From the NCBI GenBank assembly GCA_016285075.1, contig JAEEQB010000029.1, forward strand, positions 1 to 51,585: DNA of 51,585 nt. Direction: 5' to 3'. Numbering within the stretch: the first letter of the stretch is position 1; every line of letters begins with the position of its first letter. This document shows, piece by piece, positions 25,835-33,451 of this stretch. This DNA is from Prevotella sp. (lineage in GTDB: Bacteria > Bacteroidota > Bacteroidia > Bacteroidales > Bacteroidaceae). The notes under the pieces were generated by a model, which searched no databases, was not told the origin of the DNA, and was given only the letters and a program-made list of their open reading frames with translations. The position numbers were made by a program, and so were the translations under genes.

Positions 25835-25879
25835 CACCCGCTTTGAACAAATACCAGCTTTTTGTTCACGCAACAGGTT

Positions 25880-25952
25880 GATCCGTTAGCTCAGTCGGTA
25901 GAGCACAACACTTTTAATGTTGGGGTCTTGGGTTCGAGCCCCAAACGGATCA
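25880..25952 (+). tRNA. tRNA-Lys (anticodon UUU)
   Basis: 73-nt cloverleaf. The acceptor stem GATCCGT pairs with ACGGATC, with discriminator A. The D arm contains AGCTCAGTCGGTAGAGC. The anticodon stem CAACA/TGTTG encloses the loop CTTTTAA (anticodon TTT), and the T arm contains GGTTCGAGCCC. The CCA end is not encoded. A hairpin terminator follows 10 nt downstream. Confidence 0.97.
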
Positions 25953-25962
25953 CAGGAACAAT

Positions 25963-26003
25963 CCGCAAGAAACTGAATATCAGTCGCTTGCGGTTTTTCT
26001 TTT
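25963..26003 (+). terminator. Terminator of tRNA-Lys
   Basis: 7-bp stem CCGCAAG/CTTGCGG (25963-25969 with 25987-25993) followed by TTTTTCTTTT. Confidence 0.8.
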
Positions 26004-26094
26004 ACACCTCACACCCTACATTCGCACCACTCAATCCCTACGACAAGGTTTTACAAACTGTCTCAAATACCATGAAAGGGCAAATTAACACTTA

Positions 26095-27314
26095 TTAGAG
26101 TTGTTCCAATAACTCCCTGCCTTTCTTTGTCAGATAGTATGATTGCATTGGGTGATTTGGAGCCTCAGGATAAAGCATCGCAATATAACCTGCTTCAATG
26201 TTTGGCACAATATATGTGCTCACAAATCCTTTTCTATCCTTTCTCTGCATCGATTCCATCAAGGCTCTCAGATTTGAGCCATTTGCTCCAATAGCGGATA
26301 ATAAAGATTTTAAACGCTTAGCTTTTGCTATCTCGCGTTTTGAGGTTGAGGGGGTTGAGGGGGTATTAACTTGTGGGGTTGTGGGGTTGTGGCGTTGTAT
26401 GGTTGCGCGTTTGAATGTGACCCACACGAATGCCGCATTCTGATTGAACTCTGGTTCTGGAAGATTAGCTTGCTTACAAGCATCTACCATGCGACTTACA
26501 CCACTACCCCAGTTCTCCAAGAATGTAGTCTTAAACAGTACGTCAGCAATAGTCGGGTTCTGAGGAAATGAATGATGGGATTGCTTAATGGTCTCTACAG
26601 TCAATTCATCTGGCAAATGACCAGTGTTCTCAATCTCCACTCGATCATCATAGATGGCAATGCCAACGGAACTACTTGTATTATGGAACATCCTATGACA
26701 AAGGGCATTCGTCAAGGCTTCACGCAAGGCTTCGGCAGGAATCTCCAGTTTCTCTTCTCTTGTAAAGCCCACTATCTTACCACTGAGGGAAAGATGTTTG
26801 AAGAAAAATGCCATACCAGCATCAAGCAAAGTGAAGAAGTTGCCATATGCTCGTTGATTGTCGATGAATTCTATCTTGTCGTTGCCACGAAAACGAGCCA
26901 TGCGAAGCAGGAACTGAGGGAACTGACTTGTATCTTGGAGGAACAATGCAGCAGCTGCATTTTTAAGTTTCCCATTCGTGGTTAGTTTCAGTTTCTCAAC
27001 AAGGCTTTCCGTAGTTATGGATGGCTATGACCTGACACTTTGGACGATCTGGCACATCAATGTATTCTACAGGAAGATCTATCAGTGGCTCCAGCTTCGC
27101 AACCTCTCTGGCAATCTCCTTTCGGGTGTTGTCTGTCACCTCCTGCCCAAGTATCTTCTGTGTCGTTGGGGCAATACCAAAGAACAGCCAGCCACCAGCA
27201 GTATTGAGAAAGGCACAAGCTGAACGCATACCATCCTTTAACTCACCCGTTGTTTTCTTCATTTCCAACGTACGAGTCTCGTCACCTTGTATGATCTACA
27301 TCCTCTATTGTCAT
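26095..27314 (-). pseudogene. Decayed AlbA/Schlafen-type ATP-binding regulator
   Basis: Remnant of a Bacteroidota ATP-binding protein with an N-terminal AlbA_2 (Schlafen) domain and a RecG-like C-terminal half. The N-terminal piece (ATG at 27312-27314) reads MTIEDVDH, then needs a frameshift to continue as GDETRTLEMKKTTGELKDG and GGWLFFGI. It stops at TGA (26997-26999) after AIHNYGKPC. The C-terminal piece resumes in another frame as VEKLKLTTNGKLKNAA and continues to 26095, with EIPAEALREALTNALCH and FLENWGSGVSRM. About 100 residues of the usual middle are missing, so there is an internal deletion plus at least two frame breaks. A TPQVNTPSTPSTS linker in the C-terminal half comes from G/T-rich simple repeats. 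The promoter upstream still looks intact. Confidence 0.8.
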
Positions 27315-27342
27315 AATACCTTCTATCTTTCTAATATGTTTG

Positions 27343-27373
27343 CAAAATTACAACTTTTTGGGCAAAAAGACAA
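27343..27373 (-). promoter_or_regulatory. Promoter of the decayed AlbA-type gene
   Basis: TAATTTTG (complement of 27343-27350) with TTG (complement of 27371-27373) at 20 bp. Back to back with the sigma-factor promoter. Confidence 0.7.
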
Positions 27374-27403
27374 CGTTTTGTTCAAATTATATATGATTTA
27401 CAA

Positions 27404-27431
27404 TTGTTATTAGTCATAATTTGTACCTTTG
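27404..27431 (+). promoter_or_regulatory. Promoter upstream of the ECF sigma gene
   Basis: TACCTTTG at 27424-27431, with TTG at 27404-27406 (17-bp spacer, shorter than ideal). The leader to the ATG at 27553 is about 118 nt. Confidence 0.6.
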
Positions 27432-27552
27432 CACCCAAAATGGTTTCAGCAATAAGAAAAATGAAGGAAATTTGAAAAAAGTTATCGTTTTGCTTAGTTT
27501 TTCGGTTCGCTGAATCGTCCTTGTCGTGTATGACTGATTAGAAAGTCTGTTT

Positions 27553-28053
27553 ATGACCAAAGAAGAATTTGAAAACATATACCGTCAGCATTATGCCAAA
27601 ATGTATCGTCTGGCTAAGACGATGCTCTATGATGTCGACGAAAGCAAGGATGTGGTGAGCGACATCTTCACCCGATTGTTACGGGACGGTGACGGGCCAC
27701 AGAAAGATAAGATAGAAGGCTACCTGATGACTGCCGTGCGCAACCGTTGCTGCGACATGATTAGTCACAAAACGATGCGGGAACGGGTGGAAAAACTTAT
27801 CTTACAGGAGTTGATGCAGTGCCCCATCATCTCCATGAATGATGATGACCGTCTGGAACGGCTGATGCAATTCATCGAAGCGGAACTGCCACCACTCAGC
27901 CAAGAAATCTTCCGACTGCGTTTCCTCAGCGAGATGAGTTATGAGGAAGTGGCGCAGGCCACAGGCGTGAGTAAAGTGACGGTTTACAACCATCTGTCGC
28001 AGTCATTACAGCGAATCAAAGAGTATTTTCAGCAACAAACAGCAAAACGATAA
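27553..28053 (+). CDS. ECF-family RNA polymerase sigma factor
   Basis: 166-residue sigma-70 family factor containing only regions 2 and 4. Region 2 spans residues about 5-75, with YRLAKTMLYDVDESKDVVSDIFTRLL as the 2.1-2.2 core-binding part. Region 4 (about 110-160) has LPPLSQEIFRLRFLSEMSYEEVAQATGVSKVTVYNHLSQSLQRIKEYF, a clear helix-turn-helix. No anti-sigma domain is fused. It lies 5 bp upstream of the FecR-like gene and 0.7 kb upstream of a TonB receptor with an N-terminal signalling domain. This is the usual trans-envelope signalling set of Bacteroidota, so it should direct transcription of the receptor in response to ligand uptake. Confidence 0.95.
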   Translation: MTKEEFENIYRQHYAKMYRLAKTMLYDVDESKDVVSDIFTRLLRDGDGPQKDKIEGYLMTAVRNRCCDMISHKTMRERVEKLILQELMQCPIISMNDDDRLERLMQFIEAELPPLSQEIFRLRFLSEMSYEEVAQATGVSKVTVYNHLSQSLQRIKEYFQQQTAKR

Positions 28054-28058
28054 CCATT

Positions 28059-28682
28059 ATGGAACAGCAAGACAAATTGGATCAGTTAGTAGCAGAGAAC
28101 CAGGAACTGCTCGCACTGACAAAACAAGCCTTTGTGAAGCGTGAAGTCGAAAAGGAATCCGTCCCCGTGGACGAGGAATGGGAAAAGTTCGCAGCGGAAC
28201 ACGCTGATGAATTAGAAGCCCTTGAGAAAGACGAGCCACACACAGCCACCATTACGAGACTGATAGGAATTGTCCCTTACAAGGTTGCAGCAAGCATCAT
28301 CGGCATACTTTTCACGGCAGGAGTGGCTTTCGCTGCCATCCACATCGTACGTATGGTTAGCCATCCCAAACCGCAGACTATGCAGGAAGAACAAGCCATA
28401 TCTACCAAGCCTACTCCGGTATTGCCGACAGATACTATCAAGACGGACACGACAACCAATACAAAGCCCATTGTTTTCGACAATGTGGCATTGGATAAGA
28501 TGCTGCCACAGATAGCAGCCTATTATAATAAAGAGGTGGACTTTCAGAATGCCGATGTCCGCCAACTCCGTTTCTATTTCGTATGGAAACAGGACGAGAC
28601 GCTTGATGTTGTACTTCATCGGCTCAACCTCTTCGAGAGCATCACCATAGAACTGGATTCGGACAAAATCGTAGTAGAATAA
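28059..28682 (+). CDS. FecR-like anti-sigma factor with C-terminal DUF4974
   Basis: Single-pass inner-membrane regulator of 207 residues. The N-terminal 70 residues are acidic and cytoplasmic, a likely sigma-binding part. One membrane helix follows (about 75-98, VAASIIGILFTAGVAFAAIHIV). After a Pro/Thr-rich linker (about 105-140), the periplasmic end (about 142-207) is a DUF4974/STN-like domain with FDNVALDKMLPQIAAYYN and FYFVWKQDETLDVVLHRLNLF. The usual central FecR beta-domain is missing, so it is shorter than standard anti-sigma factors (about 320-350 residues). It begins 5 bp after the sigma gene. The fold call rests on the C-terminal pattern. Confidence 0.88.
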   Translation: MEQQDKLDQLVAENQELLALTKQAFVKREVEKESVPVDEEWEKFAAEHADELEALEKDEPHTATITRLIGIVPYKVAASIIGILFTAGVAFAAIHIVRMVSHPKPQTMQEEQAISTKPTPVLPTDTIKTDTTTNTKPIVFDNVALDKMLPQIAAYYNKEVDFQNADVRQLRFYFVWKQDETLDVVLHRLNLFESITIELDSDKIVVE

Positions 28683-28700
28683 GCCATGAGATTTGAGCAT

Positions 28701-28717
28701 CCCCGTCAAACGGGGAG
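28701..28717 (+). other. Intercistronic hairpin before the TonB receptor
   Basis: Perfect 7-bp stem TCCCCGT/ACGGGGA with a 3-nt loop in the 68-bp gap between the anti-sigma and receptor genes. No T-run follows, so it may tune the relative expression of the receptor rather than terminate. Confidence 0.55.
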
Positions 28718-28750
28718 CGGCTTAAGAAAGGGGCACAAATACAAGAACAA

Positions 28751-31303
28751 ATGAAAAGAACAATCATCTTTCTGATATTTACTTGTGTGGCTATTTCAAT
28801 AACAGCTCAGCATATTACACGCGAATATAATAATGTGTCGCTCAGCGAGGCCCTGCGCCAGCTGAATGAGCAGACCGAGAAATATACCATCAGCTTCCTC
28901 TACAACGAACTGGAGGACTTCCGCATCACCACTTCGGTACACCGCAAAACCATTCCCGATGCCATCCGTCAGATGATAGGTTTCTATCCCATCCGCATGA
29001 CCATTGAGGACAGGGAAATCATTGTGGAGTGTCCGCAGAAAACAACCTCTCGATACAAAGGAACTATCATCGACGAGCAAGACCAGCCAGTAGCCTATGC
29101 CAACATTGCCCTGCTCTCACCTCAGGACTCTACGCTGATTACGGGCGGGGTATCGAACGAAAGCGGTCTCTTCGTCATTCCCTGTGAACAGCAGCCAGTC
29201 ATTGCACGGGTATCATTCGTAGGCTACAAGACTTTTTATAAGTTATGCGAGACAACGAATACCGGAGTAATCAGGATAAAGTCTGACACTTATACGCTGA
29301 AGAATGTGACGGTGAAGGGTTACAAGCCAACAATGAAAATGATTTCGGGTGGCATGGAGATTGATGTGCAGAACACGCTGTTGGCTGATGCAGGTTCTGC
29401 CCTTGACGTGCTCTCGCAACTGCCACGTGTCAATGTTACATCTAATGGGGGCGTGGAAGTGTTCGGCAAAGGCAAGCCAGAGATATACATCAACGGCAAA
29501 AAGATGCGTAACAAGGGCGAGTTGGAGCAACTGACCTCAAAGGACATCAAGTCTGTGGAGGTCATTACGATGCCTGGAGCACGATATGATGCCACATTAA
29601 GCTCCGTCATACGTATCAACACTATCAAGCGGCGTGGTGACGGTTTCAGCCTCTACAGCTTAGCAAGAGGAAGTTATTTCCACGAGTTCGCCAATGCGGC
29701 AGGTGTGTCGATAACCTATCGGAAGAACGGACTGGAGATGAACTTCTACCCCTATTTCGTGAACAACTACACTGGCGAGGACAACAATTTCGGCAGCATC
29801 CTCCACATGGCCGACCACGACACGAAGACCATGCAGCACGGTCTCTTCACCGACCGCACCCAATCCTTCGTTTCCGACTTCAAACTCAGCTATGACTTCG
29901 ATGCCAATCATTCTATCGGTGCCTCCTACCGCTATCAGACAACATTGAAATACAACAACACGTTTCAATCTGACTATACCGTTCACCACAACGACGTCCT
30001 GCAAGGACTTGTTTCTCAGACGGCTAATCACAAATTTGACGTGACTTCTCACAATGCCAATGCCTATTATATAGGAAAGATTGGCCAATGGGACATCAAT
30101 GCCGACGGCTCGTTTGTACACACAACCGTCAAGCGCGGACAGCACATCAACGAGCAGAGCCAAGAATTTGAAGACCGCACGGTGAACACATCATCCACGC
30201 AGGACAGCCGTCTCTATGCCGGCAAACTGACAGTTGCCTACAAACTGCCTAAAGGCGAAGTCTCCTTTGGTACGGAGCTGACGCACTCTCATGTAGATGC
30301 CGACAACCACAATCCTGAAGGCTATATCGCAGAATCCGACAACGAGATACAGGAGAGCAACTATGCAGGCTTTGCTTCCTACGGTCTGCACTTGGGACAT
30401 TGGTCATTAGAGGCTGGCGCACGTTATGAATACGTTCATTCCGATTACTACTCATACGGCGTTAAGGATGGTGATGTCAGCCGACGTTATAGCGGATTTT
30501 TCCCCAATCTCTCGGCATCGTGGAATAAGGGGAAGTGGGGGATGCAGTTTGCGTATGCCAAGAAGACACGTCGCCCGGCCTACGGTCAGCTCCGCAGTTA
30601 TCAGCAGTACGATAACCGTTATGCCTACGAGGGCGGTAGTCCTGACCTACAGCCTGCCATCAACCACATGCTGGAGGCCATGCTCAACTGGAAATGGCTG
30701 AACTTCAGCCTCGGTTATACCTACACCAAGGACTATATGCTGTGGAAGAATGACATTTATAATGAGCAGGAAGTAGCCTACGCCCATTGGATCAACATCG
30801 ACCATAAACAGGAAGTAAGTGCCTCACTTATGCTCCAACCTAAATTTGGCTGGTATCAACCGCAATTGGAAATGGACTATTATCAACAGTTCTTCGATGC
30901 CAAGCGATATGGCTACGTGAGCAATCTGCGCCGTCCCGCTTTTTACTTCGACCTGAACAACAAGTTTGTCATCAACAAGTCTTGCTGGTTGGCGCTTCGC
31001 GGAAAATATTCTCGCGCACACGATAATATGTCGCAGGAAGTGGATGCCTTCTGGTACATCAATGCACAGGCCTACAAGAGTTTCTTTGGTGGCGCACTGG
31101 CCTTCAATCTCACTATCAACGACATCTTCAACACCGGTATGGAGCGATGGAAGATGCGCACTCACAGCGTAGAGATCAGTAAGGACTGCAACAACCACAG
31201 CATGACACGCGGCATCAGACTGCAAGTGACCTACAACTTCAATACCACACGCAGTAAGTACAAAGGCACGGGTGCTGGTAATGCAGAAAAGAACCGACTA
31301 TAA
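28751..31303 (+). CDS. TonB-dependent outer-membrane receptor with STN signalling domain
   Basis: 850-residue outer-membrane protein. Signal peptide 1-19 (ending ITAQ). Residues about 20-95 form a secretin/TonB short N-terminal domain (SLSEALRQLNEQTEKYTISFLYNELEDF), which contacts the anti-sigma factor. A carboxypeptidase-regulatory-like beta-sandwich follows (about 103-185, YKGTIIDEQDQPVAYANIALL), then a plug (about 205-290, LDVLSQLPRVNVTSNGGVEVFGKGKPEIYINGKK) and an outer-membrane barrel of the OMP_b-brl_3 type to the end, finishing in aromatic-rich strands. No SusD partner follows, so the substrate is more likely a siderophore, peptide or other small ligand than a glycan. That is inference. 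Confidence 0.92.
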   Translation: MKRTIIFLIFTCVAISITAQHITREYNNVSLSEALRQLNEQTEKYTISFLYNELEDFRITTSVHRKTIPDAIRQMIGFYPIRMTIEDREIIVECPQKTTSRYKGTIIDEQDQPVAYANIALLSPQDSTLITGGVSNESGLFVIPCEQQPVIARVSFVGYKTFYKLCETTNTGVIRIKSDTYTLKNVTVKGYKPTMKMISGGMEIDVQNTLLADAGSALDVLSQLPRVNVTSNGGVEVFGKGKPEIYINGKKMRNKGELEQLTSKDIKSVEVITMPGARYDATLSSVIRINTIKRRGDGFSLYSLARGSYFHEFANAAGVSITYRKNGLEMNFYPYFVNNYTGEDNNFGSILHMADHDTKTMQHGLFTDRTQSFVSDFKLSYDFDANHSIGASYRYQTTLKYNNTFQSDYTVHHNDVLQGLVSQTANHKFDVTSHNANAYYIGKIGQWDINADGSFVHTTVKRGQHINEQSQEFEDRTVNTSSTQDSRLYAGKLTVAYKLPKGEVSFGTELTHSHVDADNHNPEGYIAESDNEIQESNYAGFASYGLHLGHWSLEAGARYEYVHSDYYSYGVKDGDVSRRYSGFFPNLSASWNKGKWGMQFAYAKKTRRPAYGQLRSYQQYDNRYAYEGGSPDLQPAINHMLEAMLNWKWLNFSLGYTYTKDYMLWKNDIYNEQEVAYAHWINIDHKQEVSASLMLQPKFGWYQPQLEMDYYQQFFDAKRYGYVSNLRRPAFYFDLNNKFVINKSCWLALRGKYSRAHDNMSQEVDAFWYINAQAYKSFFGGALAFNLTINDIFNTGMERWKMRTHSVEISKDCNNHSMTRGIRLQVTYNFNTTRSKYKGTGAGNAEKNRL

Positions 31304-31480
31304 ACTCTCTCGTTAGAGCAGTTGTCAGCCTGGGACATGCACCCTGAAAAGGTGCCCCATCAGTAGGCTGGGCGACCCCGTGACCGCCCACCTCAGTCGG
31401 GCTTCAGGGGTGAGAGGACGGGGTTTCGTTGGTGCAAGATCCAATGCAAACGGGAGAAAGGTGGTAGCAAAAACGCTTTT

Positions 31481-31566
31481 GCCTATACGCAAAACACCTT
31501 GCGCCTATACGCAAAACACCTTGTGCCTTAGCGCAAAATCTCCTCGCCTGAACGCAAAAACAAACG
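31481..31566. repeat. 22-bp degenerate tandem array
   Basis: Four units beginning at 31481, 31503, 31525 and 31546. Units 1 and 2 are GCCTATACGCAAAACACCTT plus two bases and differ only at the last base. Units 3 (21 bp) and 4 (partial) are diverged but keep GCCT....CGCAAAA. Confidence 0.85.
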
Positions 31567-31812
31567 ACATTTTTCCGAGGCTATCACGGGGGCTGGCGAA
31601 TCACGGTAAGAGGCCTCGTAATCCGGAAGACCAGAATCATGAGCCCATGATTGCGCGTCGGGTTGTTTGCTACACCATACCGGCAACGAGGGCGTGCACC
31701 CCGATGGGGTGTCCTATCTGCATGCTGGACTACTCTGCGGGTCGAATACCGTCGGACGTGCTCCTCGAAAACACATTCTTCTCACAAAAATAATTAAATG
31801 CGCAATTGAATA

Positions 31813-31844
31813 TTTGGCATTCTCGCCAGAAAGCACTAAATTTG
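31813..31844 (+). promoter_or_regulatory. Promoter of the Nudix-HAD gene
   Basis: TTTG at 31813-31816 and TAAATTTG at 31837-31844 with a 20-bp spacer. The implied leader is long, about 130 nt. Confidence 0.72.
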
Positions 31845-31981
31845 CGTTCCAATCTAATTCACCAGCTCATCCAGGTATTGTTCCAGACCAAAGTTGTGTC
31901 GGTTAAAAAGAAACGTACCAACAAGATGACTGGCAGAGTAGATGGTGAATCATGTAGCAACTATCAATTAGAATCAGAAAA

Positions 31982-33346
31982 ATGGATAATCAGCAAGAGA
32001 TATTCCCGATTGTAGATGAAGCAGGAAACGTTACAGGTTCCGCAACACGAGGCGAGTGCCATAGCGGTTCCAAGCTGCTGCATCCCGTTGTGCATCTCCA
32101 TGTGTTCAACTCCAAAGGTGACATCTACCTACAGCGCAGGCCTGACTGGAAAGACATACAGCCGGGAAAGTGGGACACAGCCGTTGGCGGTCATATAGAC
32201 TACGGCGAGACTCCAGAAGAGGCCCTTCATCGTGAGGTCCGTGAGGAATTGGGCATTATTGACTTCAAGCCAGAGTTCATTGACAAGTATGTGTTTGAAA
32301 GCAAACGGGAAAAGGAGCTGGTGTATGTAAATCGTACAACCTGCGACGGCGAGATCAACCCTTCGGCAGAGGAATTGGACGGTGGCCGTTTCTGGACGAT
32401 GCAGGAAATTCGGGAAGCCATGGGGAAAGACATCTTCACCCCGAACTTCGAGAGCGAGTTCAAGAAGTTCTTCGGCAAGGAGTTGGGAATCAAGTACGCC
32501 CTTTTCTTCGATATAGACGGGACACTGGTCAGTTTCAGAACACATGAGATCCCAGCCTCAACGATATTCGCTCTTACCCAAGCTAAAGCCAACGGACACA
32601 AAGTGTTTATCTCAACCGGGCGTCCCCCACTGATTATTACCAATTTAGGAGCCATAGAACACCTGATCGACGGTTTTGTGACCATCAATGGCGCATTATG
32701 TTTTGTAGGTCAAGGCTGTGGTTTAGTGGGGAAAGGCACAACTTCACTTGCCATTTCCAGTCATGAGCAGACCCAATCAGAGAACTGCAAGGTGGTCAGA
32801 TGCAAGGACATACCGAAAGAAGCTGTAAGAGTCGTGGTTGGCGATGCACAGGAAAAGCGCTACGGGCTGATTGTTGTAGGAGAAAAGGATGTGGCCGTCC
32901 TTGACCCCGAAGGCGAGGTAGACAGAGTTTTCCGTGGTGAGATAGCCGTCGAGAATCTCGGTCTGTCAAAACCGTTGGAGACGGTGCTTGAGCAACGGAT
33001 ACTCCAACTGACACCTTTCTTTCCCGAAGAATACGAGCGGGAATTGATGGCTCGTATTCCAAGCTGCACCTCCGGCCGATGGCATCCGGCATTTACGGAC
33101 ATCACGGCAAAGGGGGCTGACAAGGGGGAAGGGATCCTGGCTTTGGCTACCCACTTGGGATTAGACCCTCACTATACGATGGCCTTTGGCGACGGTGGCA
33201 ACGACTCTTCCATGATCAAAGCAGCAGGTATAGGTGTCGCTATGGGGAATGCGCTTGAATCACTGAAGAAAGAGGCAGACTTTATTACATCTTCTGTTGA
33301 TGACGATGGAGTCCTGAATGCTTTGCGCCACTTCAAGCTGATATAG
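31982..33346 (+). CDS. Nudix hydrolase fused to HAD (Cof-type) phosphatase
   Basis: Two-domain cytosolic enzyme of 454 residues. Residues 1-165 are a Nudix domain with an intact box at 70-92 (G70, E76, R84-E85, E88-E89, G91). The surrounding HPVVHLHVFNSKGDIYLQRR strand resembles isopentenyl-diphosphate-isomerase-like/YfcD Nudix proteins. Residues 172-454 are a class IIB HAD phosphatase: FFDIDGTLVSF (nucleophile D177, acid/base D179), STGRP near 208, and GDGGNDSSMIKAAGIGVAMGNA near 400. The fusion suggests sequential hydrolysis, in which the Nudix domain cleaves a diphosphate and the HAD domain removes the remaining phosphate. The substrate is unknown. Single gene; hairpin-like GGCTGCC/GGCAGCC follows at 33369-33396 without a T-run. 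Confidence 0.92.
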   Translation: MDNQQEIFPIVDEAGNVTGSATRGECHSGSKLLHPVVHLHVFNSKGDIYLQRRPDWKDIQPGKWDTAVGGHIDYGETPEEALHREVREELGIIDFKPEFIDKYVFESKREKELVYVNRTTCDGEINPSAEELDGGRFWTMQEIREAMGKDIFTPNFESEFKKFFGKELGIKYALFFDIDGTLVSFRTHEIPASTIFALTQAKANGHKVFISTGRPPLIITNLGAIEHLIDGFVTINGALCFVGQGCGLVGKGTTSLAISSHEQTQSENCKVVRCKDIPKEAVRVVVGDAQEKRYGLIVVGEKDVAVLDPEGEVDRVFRGEIAVENLGLSKPLETVLEQRILQLTPFFPEEYERELMARIPSCTSGRWHPAFTDITAKGADKGEGILALATHLGLDPHYTMAFGDGGNDSSMIKAAGIGVAMGNALESLKKEADFITSSVDDDGVLNALRHFKLI

Positions 33347-33451
33347 ACAGCTGTGCCCATTCTGCCAAGGCTGCCATTCAGGCTAAAACGGCAGCCATAC
33401 ATCCCGAATACAGGCACTTGGCTATTATTCTACATCTTTGACCTACAATTG

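Larger units (their letters stand above)
31304..31981. other. 678-bp gene-free region
   Basis: No convincing gene on either strand: the open frames here are short, basic and built partly from the repeat. It contains a 22-bp tandem array (31481-31566), a stem CGAGGC/GCCTCG (31576-31581 with 31613-31618), a tight CACCCC-gat-GGGGTG hairpin (31697-31711) and the promoter of the next gene (31813-31844). The part between 31320 and 31440 is unusually G+C-rich for this window. I cannot assign it to a known RNA or insertion element. Confidence 0.6.

Noticed and set aside
25939..25952. Integration site (att) at the tRNA-Lys 3' end
   Set aside because: I saw no second copy of the tRNA 3' end in the window and no integrase gene.
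25862..26098. Open frame running through the tRNA-Lys gene
   Set aside because: It overlaps a complete tRNA, its promoter-proximal part and the terminator; the peptide is the tRNA sequence translated.
31380..31793. 137-residue frame in the gene-free region
   Set aside because: Basic composition, passes through the 22-bp repeat array and has no ribosome site; better explained as non-coding.
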